Positions 30,118-40,071 of a DNA stretch of 64,000 nucleotides are shown piece by piece. This DNA comes from Xenorhabdus innexi. Lineage in GTDB: Bacteria; Pseudomonadota; Gammaproteobacteria; Enterobacterales; Enterobacteriaceae. Where the stretch lies: assembly GCF_002632485.1 (NCBI RefSeq), contig NZ_NIBU01000005.1, positions 1 to 64,000 of the forward strand. Reading direction: 5' to 3'. Position 1 is the stretch's first letter. Each line of letters begins with the position of its first letter. Made by a program: the position numbers and the translations under genes. Below the pieces are notes generated by a model. It did not search any database and was not told the origin of the DNA. It saw nothing but the letters and a program-made list of their open reading frames with translations.

Positions 30118-31968
30118 ATGAAAAGATTGTTAACGACACTCATTATTTTGTTAGTGGTAGTGGTTGCAGGTCTGACGGCATTGGTCATACTGATTAATCC
30201 GAACGATTTTCGTCACTACATAGTTAAACAAGTACAAAAAAAGAGTGGCTATCAGCTCGTGTTACAGGATGATTTGCGTTGGCATGTCTGGCCAAAACTG
30301 AGTATTTTGACCGGACAGGTATCGCTGACTGCTCCCGGAGCGCAACAGCCTGCGATTGTGGCAGAAAACATGCGTCTGGATGTTGAATTACTGCCACTGT
30401 TATCTCATCAGCTGGCGGTTAAGGAAGTTATGTTCAAAGGGGCTGTTTTTCACCTTACACCAGATAGCCAGCCACAGCAGAAACCTGAAGCGCCCATTGC
30501 TCCCGAAGGTGATATTCATTATCCGGCAGAAGGTAGTGCTCATAGCTGGAAATTGGATATTGACAGGATCAAAGTAGAAGACAGTTTGCTGATTTGGCAA
30601 ATTAACGCCCATTCGCAGCTAAACATACGGGATATTAACCTGCTGATGAAGCGTCAGGATAAGAATCACCTTAATCTTGAGCTGAATAGTAAAATCAATA
30701 AAAACCAGCAGGAATTTGCCTTTGAATTTGATGCTGATATTAATATTGCTGATTATCCGCAGCATGTAACAGGTGATATAAATTCGTTTAAATATCAGTT
30801 CACAGGTGTTGGTGTACCCCCGGAAGGCATTACTGGGGAAGGGGCAGCAAATCTACAATACGATGCTTTTTCCTCATCCGTTTCATTACAAAAAATTGCG
30901 CTTAAGATGAATGAGAGCGAACTGACAGGTGGTGTGGATATTAATCTGAAAGATAAACCTGCCTATTCCATCAGTTTATTTTCATCACAATTAAACTTAG
31001 ATAATCTGCTGGGCTGGGATAAATTATCCAAAAACAGTTTTCAGGAAAAACTTGATTACCGGATTGAAAATAATTCAGTAAAACCTGTGATTGCAAAGTC
31101 GGTTTCACCTTTATCAAATTATGATCTCAGTTTCCTGAAAGAGTTTGATGCTCACTTGTTACTTAAGGCAAAGAAATTTATTTATCAGGGTATGGATATT
31201 GATAACTTTGTTTTAAAGGCGGTTAATAACGAAGGAGTAGCCGATATTTTAAGGCTGAGTGGTAATGTATTCGGAGGCTATTTTGCGCTTCCCACAACCA
31301 TTGATGCAACAGTCAATCCGACTAAACTGCATACGAAGCCCTTGTTACAGAATATTGAATTACAGCCGTTGCTGCAAGTTTTGGATTTACCGTCAGTATT
31401 CAGTGGGCAGTTGGCATTAGACGGGGATCTTTGGGGTGACGGGTATGACGAATATGCGGTTGCTCATTACTGGCAGGGAGATCTGAACGTTAATCTAAAA
31501 AATGCGCGTATGGATGGGCTGAATATTCCGATGCTGATCCAGCAATCATTTTCAAGAGTCACCGATCAGGTTAAACCGCCTACGAATACCCAGAGTTTTA
31601 CTGGCGTACAAAATCTGTCAGTAAAAGCAAAACTGGCACAAGGTGAAATTAAAATTAACAGGCTTTCTGCAACTTCTGATACTGCAAAAATTGAAGGGCA
31701 GGGTAAAGCAAATTTACTGAAACAGAATATTGATGTTGCATTGTTGGTGCAATTAACCGGTGGTTGGGAGCAAAAAAACGAATTAGTCAGCCACTTAGAG
31801 AAATTAAAAGTACCATTGCGTGTTTATGGTAATTGGAACAATTTGCAATACGCCCTTAATGTCGAATCAATATTGCATGATGAATTACAACAAAAAATTA
31901 AACAATCCATAAAAAACTGGCTTGATAATAATGATAGCAGTAAGAATAAGAAAAAAACTGCTGAATAA
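30118..31968 (+). CDS. asmA: AsmA-family envelope protein
   Basis: An inner-membrane-anchored periplasmic protein of the AsmA/bridge-like lipid-transfer group, linked to outer-membrane protein assembly and lipid homeostasis. The 616-residue product (E. coli 617) has one N-terminal helix (residues 4-26). It continues with the AsmA repeat NPNDFRHYIVKQVQKKSGY and a long beta-rich body. The C-terminal domain includes FSRVTDQVKPPTNTQSF. It closes the udk-dcd-asmA group. Confidence 0.93.
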   Translation: MKRLLTTLIILLVVVVAGLTALVILINPNDFRHYIVKQVQKKSGYQLVLQDDLRWHVWPKLSILTGQVSLTAPGAQQPAIVAENMRLDVELLPLLSHQLAVKEVMFKGAVFHLTPDSQPQQKPEAPIAPEGDIHYPAEGSAHSWKLDIDRIKVEDSLLIWQINAHSQLNIRDINLLMKRQDKNHLNLELNSKINKNQQEFAFEFDADINIADYPQHVTGDINSFKYQFTGVGVPPEGITGEGAANLQYDAFSSSVSLQKIALKMNESELTGGVDINLKDKPAYSISLFSSQLNLDNLLGWDKLSKNSFQEKLDYRIENNSVKPVIAKSVSPLSNYDLSFLKEFDAHLLLKAKKFIYQGMDIDNFVLKAVNNEGVADILRLSGNVFGGYFALPTTIDATVNPTKLHTKPLLQNIELQPLLQVLDLPSVFSGQLALDGDLWGDGYDEYAVAHYWQGDLNVNLKNARMDGLNIPMLIQQSFSRVTDQVKPPTNTQSFTGVQNLSVKAKLAQGEIKINRLSATSDTAKIEGQGKANLLKQNIDVALLVQLTGGWEQKNELVSHLEKLKVPLRVYGNWNNLQYALNVESILHDELQQKIKQSIKNWLDNNDSSKNKKKTAE

Positions 31969-31982
31969 TAGGTCATTTTAAC

Positions 31983-32018
31983 CTCATCAGGTGATTAATC
32001 TGCCAATCACCTGATGAG
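31983..32018. terminator. Long inverted repeat after asmA
   Basis: CTCATCAGGTGATT (31983-31996) is perfectly complementary to AATCACCTGATGAG (32005-32018), with an 8-nt loop. It sits 14 bases past asmA and 31 bases past the end of the convergent tail-fibre gene. There is no adjacent T-run, so it is a probable but atypical terminator. Confidence 0.55.
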
Positions 32019-32049
32019 AATTAAAAGGGTATTTTACTTTTTATTTCTG

Positions 32050-34221
32050 TTAATACCCTGTCACTTCATAATAAAACTCAGGAATCCAACCTAACTGTGG
32101 TGTGGTAACGGATATGGTTAAAGTATCTTTCGATAATCCTACCCCATCCGAATTACTTCTTTGTGTTTTAACATCAGCCAGATGGCAGGGGCCTTGGCTA
32201 TCAAAATTATTACAAACGATACTGGCATGACATGAAATAATGCCATTGGACAAGCTGATAGGTAATCGAATTTTGTAATAATTGGTATAGTATGTTATTC
32301 CGCCAATCATTGATGCATGTTCTGGTTTAATCGGGGCACTGGCTATAGCCATTCCGCTTATTTGTGTGACCTTCCCAAGATTAATGATCGTAGCATCTTG
32401 CCCGCTGACACTGGATTCAATCTTTAATCCAATCAAATCACCTAATCCAATATTTCTTACGAACGCGTTTTTATCCGGAATATCGGCACCATTCTCATCT
32501 TTTGCCAGTCGGCCGTCCGCGTTTTTTGTGACTTTGTCTATACGGGAATCAATTTCGCTTTTACTATAAGCACCTACATCGAATGCAGTGAGGGCTATAT
32601 CAGTGAGTAATGCCTTATTATTCACTGTACGAGTTAATGGAACTTTGCCATTGACATTATTATTGGCATCATTTGCCAGTTTTCTGACGGCATTAATTTG
32701 CTGATCAATTTCTCCTTTAGCATAGGTATCAACATCCGATGCATTCAGCATGATATCGGTTAATAATGCTTTATTATTTATTGTGCGGAACATGGGGACT
32801 TTGCTGTCGGCATTATTATTGGCAGAATTTGCCAGTTCCTTGATGCCATCAATAAGTTGCTCAGTCTCTTCTTTATTATAAGCCCCCACATCAGACGCCA
32901 TCAGTTTGATATCATTTATTAATTCTTTTCCGTTTATTCGGCGGGTGAGAGGAACTTTGCTTTCGGCATCTTTAATAGCAGTGGTGGCATTGTGGTTGGC
33001 GGTCTCAGCCAGTTTCATGGCTTGTGAAACTTCGTGCAAGACCGGTTCATTGTTGGCCTGAATGCGGGTGTCGGTCTCTTCCTTGCTGTAGGCTCCGACA
33101 TCAGACGCCATCAGCCGGATATCATTGTTCAGCGCATGGTCGTTGATGGTACGGGTGAGCGGAACTTTGCTTTCGGCATCTTTAATGGCAGTGGTGGCAT
33201 TTTGGTTGGCGGTCTCAGCCAGTTTCATGGCTTGTGAAGCTTCGTGCAAGACGGATTCATTGTTGGCCTGAATGCGGGTGTCGGTCTCTTCCTTGCTGTA
33301 TGCCCCGACGTCAGACGCCATCAGCCGGATATCATTGTTCAGAGCGTGGTCGTTAATGGTACGGGTGAGCGGAACTTTGCTTTCGGCATCTTTAATGGCA
33401 GTGGTGGCATTTTGGTTGGCAGTCTCAGCCAGTTTCATGGCTTGTGAAACTTCGTGCAAGACCGGTTCATTGTTGGCCTGAATGCGGGTGTCGGTCTCTT
33501 CCTTGCTGTAGGCCCCGACATCAGACGCCATCAGCCGGATATCATTGTTCAGCGCATGGTCGTTAATGGTACGGGTTAACGGCACCCATTTCTTCCCAGC
33601 ATTTTCCGGATTGGCTAAATCATAGGCTTTCTGTGCCAGCTCATGAATTGATTTCACTGCTTTCGGTGTTGCTGCGTGAGTTTCACTATTACTGTCTACA
33701 GCACTGCTCAGAATGACAAAACCTTTATTTTTTAATGTGGCATCAGGATGATTACGACTTTCTGCGTGATCTCTGATTTTACCTCTGACGTAGCTACGAG
33801 TGGCTACGCCGGAAATTAACTCCGCTATCCAACCCGTTAAGTTTCTATCACCAATCGGTAAAATCATCCGAACTGTTTGTTCCTGCATTTGTGATTTGTA
33901 CAAAGCAGCGCAGTTTCCGACAGCGATTAGCGTGTTATCTTCATCGTACAGACCTATTTCGCGGATCCACCAGTTCCCCTCATTTTCCGGAATTACCTGT
34001 TCAACAATAATTTGATTAGGGTTATTGGGATCGATGAACAGCCTGTCAATTTCTGCACGGTGTTTTTCATTTATCAACTGGCTTTGATCTGCATTAGGCA
34101 TGGGTAAATGCCCATCACCAACAGCCATATGTGTTATCTCAAGTTTATTGCCTGAAGTTGCTGCGTTTTCCAGTTTATTGGCACCTGAATCCGTCAATAA
34201 TGCAAAATATTTATTACTCAT
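32050..34221 (-). CDS. Orphan phage/tailocin tail-fibre protein with internal repeats
   Basis: A 723-residue protein whose N-terminus MSNKYFALLTDSGANKLENA is the tail-collar fibre domain (P2 gpH-like, to about residue 165) that attaches to the baseplate. From residue 213 there are three 70-residue repeats sharing VPLTRTINDHALNNDIRLMA. Two to three shorter, diverged copies of about 52 residues follow, up to about residue 565. Each carries the ASDVGAYSKEE motif and a heptad-like Ala-rich segment suited to a trimeric shaft. The last ~155 residues form a unique tip likely to bind the receptor. No baseplate, chaperone, lysis or integrase genes flank it; neighbours are asmA and yegH. It may supply an alternative fibre to a tailocin elsewhere in the genome (inference). 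Confidence 0.88.
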   Translation of the reverse strand: MSNKYFALLTDSGANKLENAATSGNKLEITHMAVGDGHLPMPNADQSQLINEKHRAEIDRLFIDPNNPNQIIVEQVIPENEGNWWIREIGLYDEDNTLIAVGNCAALYKSQMQEQTVRMILPIGDRNLTGWIAELISGVATRSYVRGKIRDHAESRNHPDATLKNKGFVILSSAVDSNSETHAATPKAVKSIHELAQKAYDLANPENAGKKWVPLTRTINDHALNNDIRLMASDVGAYSKEETDTRIQANNEPVLHEVSQAMKLAETANQNATTAIKDAESKVPLTRTINDHALNNDIRLMASDVGAYSKEETDTRIQANNESVLHEASQAMKLAETANQNATTAIKDAESKVPLTRTINDHALNNDIRLMASDVGAYSKEETDTRIQANNEPVLHEVSQAMKLAETANHNATTAIKDAESKVPLTRRINGKELINDIKLMASDVGAYNKEETEQLIDGIKELANSANNNADSKVPMFRTINNKALLTDIMLNASDVDTYAKGEIDQQINAVRKLANDANNNVNGKVPLTRTVNNKALLTDIALTAFDVGAYSKSEIDSRIDKVTKNADGRLAKDENGADIPDKNAFVRNIGLGDLIGLKIESSVSGQDATIINLGKVTQISGMAIASAPIKPEHASMIGGITYYTNYYKIRLPISLSNGIISCHASIVCNNFDSQGPCHLADVKTQRSNSDGVGLSKDTLTISVTTPQLGWIPEFYYEVTGY
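32956..33585 (-). repeat. Three tandem 210-bp repeats inside the tail-fibre gene
   Basis: Units at 33376-33585, 33166-33375 and 32956-33165 are exactly 210 bp each and nearly identical. They differ at scattered positions, for example EPVLHEV versus ESVLHEA and NQNA versus NHNA. Diverged 156-bp units continue to the left, with repeat starts at 32799 and 32643. The period is a multiple of three, so copy-number change would keep the frame. Confidence 0.9.
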
Positions 34222-34345
34222 GTAACCCCCATATTTATTAATGACAAGTCAATGAAGTAAGACATACAATTGCATACATAATATTTTTCGGCTTAATTAT
34301 CTGAAAATTCACATTAAATCGATATAATAAAATTTATCAGAACTA

Positions 34346-34372
34346 AAAAAACCGACAGAATGCCGGTTTTTA
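34346..34372 (-). terminator. Rho-independent terminator of yegH
   Basis: AAAACCG (34348-34354) pairs with CGGTTTT (34364-34370). On the minus strand it is followed by a T7 run. It is 30 bases beyond the yegH stop and separates it from the tail-fibre promoter region. Confidence 0.7.
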
Positions 34373-34401
34373 TTAGTAAATGAGAGTGATAGCTGAATAG
34401 A

Positions 34402-35982
34402 TTATTCGACTATATCTTCTTCCGCTTTCAGCGATGTGATTTTCACCTTGTTGATACGATGGCTGGTTATCTCCATTGGCTCAAAAAGATATTCACCGAT
34501 CTGTAGCTGTTCGCCCAGTTGTGGGATATGTTGCAGATGCTCCATCAACAAACCTGCCAATGTCTGATATTCGCGTTTTTCGTCCAGCGGTAGCGGAACA
34601 TAAAGCACTAAATCATCCAGTGGCATGAATCCATTAGCAATCCAGTCACCTTCTTCCGTGACCTGAATATCATGACGGGCATCTATTTCTCCACTGCCTA
34701 CCGGCAGGTTTCCTGTAATCGTTTCCACTACATCTGTGACTGTAACGATACCTTCAACAGAGCCGAACTCATCAACAACAAAAGCAAAATGTGTCTGAGC
34801 CTGACGGAATTGTTCTAATGCCTGAAGCAAAGAAAGGGATTCAGGAAAAATTAAAGGTTGTTGTACTAATTGACGCAAATCAAATGGATTATGAGTAAGC
34901 TGCTGATCAAGTATATCAATGACGTGCACAACTCCCAGTGGTTCATCACTGGTTTTTTCATCTGTTACTACAATCCGTGTGTGTGGCTTCTGTTTCAGTA
35001 GTACAGCCAGTTTGTCAGTGGGGGAATGAACGTCAAGGTAAACCACATCATGGCGTGAAGTCATGATGCTGCTGACCGTGCGTTGTGCAAGGCTGAGAAC
35101 ACGGGCAATCATATGCCTTTCCTGTGGCTCAAAGACTTCTTTATGCTCCTCATGATCTGCAATCAAATTGGATGCATGATCATCCAGACTCGCACTTTCA
35201 CGCTTACCATTTAAAATATGAAGGACTGCTTCCGCCGTTCTTTCACGTAATGAACGGGAAGCACTGAGGAACCTGCGGCGATTAAACTGGGCGAACTGAT
35301 TGAGTGCTTCAATGACAATAGAGAAACCAATGGCGGCATAAAGATAGCCTTTTGGAATGCGATAACCAAATCCTTCTGCTACCAGACTAAAGCCGATCAT
35401 CAGCAGGAAACTGAGACATAATATCACTATGGTCGGGTGCGCATTGACAAACTTTGTTAGTGGTTTACTGGCCCATATCATCAGGATCATTGCGATGATG
35501 ACAGCAGCAACCATGATACCAATGTGATCAACCATGCCGACAGCAGTAATCACAGAGTCCAGAGAGAAGACTGCATCGAGAACAATAATCTGAACAACAA
35601 CTGCCCAGAAACTTATTCCTTTACGCTGTTGGTTTGTATGCAGGTTTTTCCCTTCCAGCCGTTCATTCAATTCCATTGTTGCTTTAAACAGCAGGAATAT
35701 TCCCCCAGTCAGCATAATTGAATCGCGGGCGCTGAATGAATGACCCCACAGCGTCAGCAATGGCGTTGTCAGGGAGACAAGCCAGGAGAGGCTGAATAAC
35801 AGGATAAGTCTCATTAACAGAGCACAGGATAAGCCCGTCAGTCTTGCTTTATCCCTTTGTTTTTCTGGTAGCTTGTCTGCCAGAATGGCAATAAATATTA
35901 AGTTGTCAATGCCAAGAACAATTTCTAAAACGATAAGTGTGGCCAGACCTGCCCATATCGTCGGATCAGCGATCCATTCCAT
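34402..35982 (-). CDS. yegH: TerC-family membrane protein with CBS and CorC domains, YegH
   Basis: A 526-residue inner-membrane protein matching E. coli YegH (527). The order is a TerC domain with about seven helices (residues 1-240, starting [13 protein letters not shown]), a pair of CBS domains (about 300-430, with [13 protein letters not shown] and [13 protein letters not shown]), and a C-terminal CorC/HlyC domain. The ATG at 35982 is chosen by homology; the frame is open 37 codons further. The role is unknown, with metal-ion handling suggested by the domains. It is next to asmA in E. coli, so the tail fibre interrupts an ancestral pair. Confidence 0.92.
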   Translation of the reverse strand: MEWIADPTIWAGLATLIVLEIVLGIDNLIFIAILADKLPEKQRDKARLTGLSCALLMRLILLFSLSWLVSLTTPLLTLWGHSFSARDSIMLTGGIFLLFKATMELNERLEGKNLHTNQQRKGISFWAVVVQIIVLDAVFSLDSVITAVGMVDHIGIMVAAVIIAMILMIWASKPLTKFVNAHPTIVILCLSFLLMIGFSLVAEGFGYRIPKGYLYAAIGFSIVIEALNQFAQFNRRRFLSASRSLRERTAEAVLHILNGKRESASLDDHASNLIADHEEHKEVFEPQERHMIARVLSLAQRTVSSIMTSRHDVVYLDVHSPTDKLAVLLKQKPHTRIVVTDEKTSDEPLGVVHVIDILDQQLTHNPFDLRQLVQQPLIFPESLSLLQALEQFRQAQTHFAFVVDEFGSVEGIVTVTDVVETITGNLPVGSGEIDARHDIQVTEEGDWIANGFMPLDDLVLYVPLPLDEKREYQTLAGLLMEHLQHIPQLGEQLQIGEYLFEPMEITSHRINKVKITSLKAEEDIVE

Positions 35983-36260
35983 ACAGTTTATTTTACCTTT
36001 TAGTGTGACGGCGTTTGCCGACCACTGAATAATGAGGATTGGTTGGCAAAATATCAATAGCTGATTTATTGCGGTTGGAAATTTTTTCAGCAAAAAAGCA
36101 GTATGACGATATCGATTGCATCAATAACTATCCTCAATACCCATTCATGAGTTAACATGTGATCTCATTAACAAATTGTCTACTATATTTTGTTGTATTC
36201 AACATTGTTGCATGTACAACATTTTAGTAGATAGCAGTCATTATCAGACGGGAGTTATTC

Positions 36261-37667
36261 ATGTCCAAACAACAGATCGGTGTTGTCGGTATGGCGGTTA
36301 TGGGTCGCAATCTGGCGTTGAATATTGAAAGCCGTGGCTACTCTGTATCTATTTTCAACCGCTCCAGTGATAAAACTGATGAAGTTATCGCTGAAAATCC
36401 AGAGAAAAAATTAGTTCCAAGTTATTCCATTGAAGAATTTGTCGATTCTCTGGAAAAACCGCGCCGTATCTTATTGATGGTTAAGGCCGGTGAAGCTACG
36501 GATAAAACTATTGCATCTCTGACGCCACACTTGGATAAGGGTGACATTCTGATTGATGGCGGCAATACCTATTTTCAGGATACTATCCGCCGTAATCGCG
36601 AGTTATCTGCGCAAGGCTTTAACTTCATCGGTACAGGGGTTTCTGGTGGTGAAGAAGGTGCATTGAAAGGGCCTTCAATTATGCCGGGTGGGCAAAAAGA
36701 AGCCTATGAACTGGTTGCGCCGATTCTGAAAGAGATTGCTGCTCAGGTGGATGGTGAACCTTGTGTGACTTATATTGGCTCGGATGGCGCAGGTCATTAT
36801 GTGAAAATGGTTCACAACGGTATTGAATATGGTGACATGCAGTTAATTGCTGAAGCTTATTCTTTATTGAAAAATTCCCTGAACCTGACTAACCAGGAAC
36901 TGGCAGATGTCTTCAAGGACTGGAATCAAGGTGAACTGAGTAGCTATCTGATCGAAATTACGGCTGATATCTTCCTTAAGAAAGATGAGGAAGGTAAATA
37001 TCTCGTTGATGTGATTCTGGATGAAGCAGCCAATAAAGGAACAGGTAAATGGACCAGCCAGAGTTCTCTTGATTTGGGTGTTCCGGTAACACTGATTACT
37101 GAATCCGTTTTCGCCCGCTACATTTCTTCTCTGAAAGATCAGCGTGTTGCAGCATCTAAAGTCCTGTCAGGGCCGGAAGCACAACCATTTACAGGTGATA
37201 AAGCGGAATTTATTGAAAAAGTCCGCCGTGCGTTATATTTAGGCAAAATCGTCTCTTACGCACAGGGCTTCCAACAACTGAAAGCCTCTTCCGATGAATA
37301 CAACTGGGATCTGAATTATGGCGAGATCGCTAAGATCTTCCGTGCGGGTTGCATTATCCGTGCTCAGTTCCTGCAAAAAATCACAGATGCTTACAACGCA
37401 GATCCGGCTATCGCTAACCTGTTGCTGGCACCTTATTTCAAACAAATCGCTGATGAATACCAGCAGGCGCTGCGCGATGTTGTTTCCTATGGGGTACAGA
37501 ATGGTATTCCTACGCCAACATTCTCTGCTGCCATCTCGTATTATGACAGCTACCGCTCCGCAGTCCTGCCAGCCAATCTGATTCAGGCACAGCGTGACTA
37601 TTTCGGTGCGCATACCTACAAACGCACTGATAAAGAAGGTGTGTTTCATACTGAGTGGTTAGGATAA
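36261..37667 (+). CDS. gnd: 6-phosphogluconate dehydrogenase, decarboxylating
   Basis: The third enzyme of the oxidative pentose phosphate pathway, giving ribulose 5-phosphate and NADPH. It has 468 residues, the E. coli length. The NADP-binding motif is [15 protein letters not shown] and the catalytic-site stretch is [21 protein letters not shown]. The substrate-binding lysine lies in [15 protein letters not shown]. It stands alone between divergent yegH and a good terminator; no O-antigen genes flank it, unlike in E. coli. Confidence 0.97.
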   Translation: MSKQQIGVVGMAVMGRNLALNIESRGYSVSIFNRSSDKTDEVIAENPEKKLVPSYSIEEFVDSLEKPRRILLMVKAGEATDKTIASLTPHLDKGDILIDGGNTYFQDTIRRNRELSAQGFNFIGTGVSGGEEGALKGPSIMPGGQKEAYELVAPILKEIAAQVDGEPCVTYIGSDGAGHYVKMVHNGIEYGDMQLIAEAYSLLKNSLNLTNQELADVFKDWNQGELSSYLIEITADIFLKKDEEGKYLVDVILDEAANKGTGKWTSQSSLDLGVPVTLITESVFARYISSLKDQRVAASKVLSGPEAQPFTGDKAEFIEKVRRALYLGKIVSYAQGFQQLKASSDEYNWDLNYGEIAKIFRAGCIIRAQFLQKITDAYNADPAIANLLLAPYFKQIADEYQQALRDVVSYGVQNGIPTPTFSAAISYYDSYRSAVLPANLIQAQRDYFGAHTYKRTDKEGVFHTEWLG

Positions 37668-37700
37668 TAGTAAGTTAATATTTGACGATTATTACTCATA

Positions 37701-37731
37701 AAGGTGCTGAGTTTCTCAGCGCCTTTTTTGT
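37701..37731 (+). terminator. Rho-independent terminator of gnd
   Basis: AAGGTGCTGAG (37701-37711) pairs with CTCAGCGCCTT (37715-37725) with one G-T pair, followed by TTTT. It lies 33 bases past the gnd stop. Confidence 0.85.
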
Positions 37732-37767
37732 GGATAGTTTCTTAGCAGAAAATTCAGGGTATGATTA

Positions 37768-37917
37768 CTATTTCATTAGCTTGTGGGCAGCATGTTCCAG
37801 CCAATGCGCAATGCTGGCACCAAACGTGTGGTGTAACAATATCATGATCATGCTGATGATAATAACCAGACCAAGGATTATAAAGATAGAAAAATTATTC
37901 ATAGGATAATTGCTCAT
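37768..37917 (-). CDS. Small membrane protein, unrecognised
   Basis: A 49-residue reading frame, MSNYPMNNFSIFIILGLVII and onward, has one hydrophobic helix (about residues 9-28) and then an amphipathic tail, HTFGASIAHWLEHAAHKLMK. AGGCAAG sits immediately before the ATG at 37917. It lies between gnd and yeaK on the yeaK strand. The helix-plus-basic-tail layout is common among real bacterial small membrane proteins, but no family is recognised. Confidence 0.45.
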   Translation of the reverse strand: MSNYPMNNFSIFIILGLVIIISMIMILLHHTFGASIAHWLEHAAHKLMK

Positions 37918-37980
37918 CTTGCCTGGTTAAATCATAGCATGATTGATTGTTTATTAATCTGATTTTGATTATTTGTTAAT

Positions 37981-38481
37981 CTATCGTTGATTAATAACCT
38001 TCCTAAATGAAATTAATTCAGGGTTGGCGATGCGGCGGTAATCTTCTGTATTTAAAATGATTGAACGTTCCAGACTGCCAGCGTTAAACGCCAGCTCATC
38101 GTAGCGTTCAAATAAAAATGGGTCGGCAACCAGTTTTAAATCAGGATGAAAGCTAAAAGGTGGTATGGCACCAAAAACACAGCGAGTTAATTCGGAAACT
38201 TCCTTCGGGCTTGCCAGTGATGCTCTATTGCCACCTGCTTGTTTGGCAAGAAGTGCCAAGTCAGCCTGCTGATCGGCGGGTAAGATTGCCAGAATATACT
38301 GACGGCAGTTATTTCCTTTAACATGACAGACTAACCCTTTTGCTCCCTGACCTAAGTATGTGCCACGTATTTTTGCCACTTCTTCTGATTTCCCACCAGT
38401 AGCATGTTCCATCACCCGATAGCGGGCCTTGTTAGTATCAAGTAGGGTGGTAAGACGCTCAAAAATATCATTCTTAAACAA
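37981..38481 (-). CDS. yeaK: YeaK, aminoacyl-tRNA editing deacylase (YbaK/EbsC fold)
   Basis: A 166-residue trans-editing protein (E. coli YeaK 167) that removes wrong amino acids from tRNAs. The conserved lysine region LGQGAKGLVCHVKG and the GAIPPFSFHPDLKLVADP segment mark this subfamily. Spacing and strand suggest a single gene. The assignment to YeaK rather than YbaK or ProX is from overall similarity, notably CVFGAIPPFSFHP. Confidence 0.88.
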   Translation of the reverse strand: MFKNDIFERLTTLLDTNKARYRVMEHATGGKSEEVAKIRGTYLGQGAKGLVCHVKGNNCRQYILAILPADQQADLALLAKQAGGNRASLASPKEVSELTRCVFGAIPPFSFHPDLKLVADPFLFERYDELAFNAGSLERSIILNTEDYRRIANPELISFRKVINQR

Positions 38482-38692
38482 AATGCTCTCCTGATTTTTG
38501 TACTATTTTATTTGTTTGATTATTAAGGTAATTTTTATCATTTTAAAGTTTGGTGAATTTCCGTTTATTTTTTATTCCTACACTTGTGATTGTTGATTTG
38601 AATCAAAATAACTGATGTAAATAAGTGCGAAATTATAAATCACTTCTCTTATCAAGATTTGAGATCCCTCAGTAAAGTCTAAGGAGTTCCTA

Positions 38693-39844
38693 ATGGCAAT
38701 ATCAACTTTCTTTATCCCACCAGTGAATAAAATCGGTGAAGGGTGTCTTAATGAAGCCATTCAGTTAGTCAAAAATTATGGTTATAAGCAGGCCCTGATT
38801 GTTACTGACCGAGTGTTGAATGAGATTGGTATTGTTGGGAACGTTCAGAACTTATTGACTAATGTAGGGATAAAAAGTGCGATTTATGATGGAACAAACC
38901 CTAATCCAACTACGATTAACGTCGAAGAAGGGTTAGCTATTCTGCATCAGTATGATTGCGATTTTGTGATTTCGCTGGGGGGAGGATCGCCGCATGACTG
39001 TGCAAAAGGTATTGCATTGGTTGCAGCGAATGGTGGAGATATCCGTGATTATGAGGGTGTTGATGTTTCTGCAAAACCTCAGTTGCCGTTGATAGCAATT
39101 AATACCACGGCAGGTACAGCCTCTGAAATGACACGTTTTTGTATTATCACGGATGTAGAGCGCCACATTAAAATGGCAATTGTGGATAAAAACGTGACGC
39201 CTGTTTTATCTGTCAATGATCCTTCTCTGATGATTGGTATGCCGAAAGGGCTGACCGCAGCCACGGGTATGGACGCGCTGACTCATGCTGTCGAAGCCTA
39301 TGTGTCTACGGCTGCTAATCCTATTACTGATGCCTGTGCGCTGAAAGCAGTTGAAATGATCAGCAGTTATTTACGTCGGGCTGTTGAAGATGGCAGCGAT
39401 GTGGAAGCGCGGGAAAAGATGGCTTATGCCCAATTTTTAGCTGGTATGGCATTCAATAATGCTTCTTTAGGGTATGTTCATGCGATGGCTCACCAGTTAG
39501 GTGGTTTCTATGATTTGCCACACGGTGTTTGTAATGCAGTGCTGCTGCCTCATGTACAGCGCTTTAATGCAAAAGTTGCAGCATCCCGCCTGAAAGATAT
39601 TGCCACTGCGATGGGAGCTGATGTTGCGAATATCTCCGAGCAGGAAGGGGCTGAAGCCTGTATTCAGGAAATCCGTCGACTGGCAAGAGATGTTAATATT
39701 CCGTCCGGTTTAACTGAATTGAACGTCAAAGTGGAAGATTTGCCTGTATTATCAGCTAATGCATTAAAAGATGCTTGCGGATTCACTAATCCAATTCAGG
39801 CATCACATGAAGAGATTGTGGCTATTTTTGAAGAGGCGATGTAA
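38693..39844 (+). CDS. yiaY: Iron-containing alcohol dehydrogenase YiaY
   Basis: A group III metal-dependent alcohol dehydrogenase of 383 residues, the same length as E. coli YiaY. The NAD-binding loop [16 protein letters not shown] is at about 94-109. Metal ligands fall in [12 protein letters not shown] and in [19 protein letters not shown]. YiaY accepts small alcohols and L-threonine in vitro; the physiological substrate is not settled. A strong AAGGAGTT ribosome site precedes the ATG. A run of 14-bp tandem repeats follows the stop codon. Confidence 0.92.
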   Translation: MAISTFFIPPVNKIGEGCLNEAIQLVKNYGYKQALIVTDRVLNEIGIVGNVQNLLTNVGIKSAIYDGTNPNPTTINVEEGLAILHQYDCDFVISLGGGSPHDCAKGIALVAANGGDIRDYEGVDVSAKPQLPLIAINTTAGTASEMTRFCIITDVERHIKMAIVDKNVTPVLSVNDPSLMIGMPKGLTAATGMDALTHAVEAYVSTAANPITDACALKAVEMISSYLRRAVEDGSDVEAREKMAYAQFLAGMAFNNASLGYVHAMAHQLGGFYDLPHGVCNAVLLPHVQRFNAKVAASRLKDIATAMGADVANISEQEGAEACIQEIRRLARDVNIPSGLTELNVKVEDLPVLSANALKDACGFTNPIQASHEEIVAIFEEAM

Positions 39845-39856
39845 CTATTTTTTTCC

Positions 39857-39939
39857 GTTCAATACTATCTGTTCAATAACTATCTGTTCAATACTATCCG
39901 TTCAATGTAATGCGTTAAGTATTATCTGTTGAATGAACC
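39857..39939. repeat. Tandem array of a degenerate 14-bp repeat
   Basis: Six units of GTTCAATACTATCT-like sequence follow each other without spacers: 39857-39870, 39871-39885 (one extra A), 39886-39899, 39900-39913, 39914-39927 and a short 39928-39939. The first three are nearly identical and the later ones decay. It lies 13 bases past the yiaY stop and before the shared terminator. Confidence 0.8.
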
Positions 39940-40013
39940 GTTAAACAGGGTATGAAATTTCTCTCCCTGATTCGGCTCACTATCCAGCCAGAGATAGACC
40001 TTAGTCAAAAAAT

Positions 40014-40061
40014 GCCACTTCGTTTTATTTGGTTAAAGCCATTTAACGAAGTGGCTCTGTT
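40014..40061. terminator. Bidirectional terminator between yiaY and the his operon
   Basis: GCCACTTCGTT (40014-40024) is complementary to AACGAAGTGGC (40045-40055). The plus strand continues TCTGTTTTTT and the minus strand TATTTTTTG. It ends hisI at 17 bases past its stop and can also stop yiaY. Confidence 0.85.
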
Positions 40062-40071
40062 TTTTAAAACG

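Noticed and set aside
32956-33585. Regular repeats considered as a CRISPR or satellite
   Set aside because: Units are contiguous 210-bp coding repeats inside one open frame, without spacers.
37682-37909. 75-codon plus-strand frame after gnd
   Set aside because: It runs through the gnd terminator and is antisense to a more plausible small gene.
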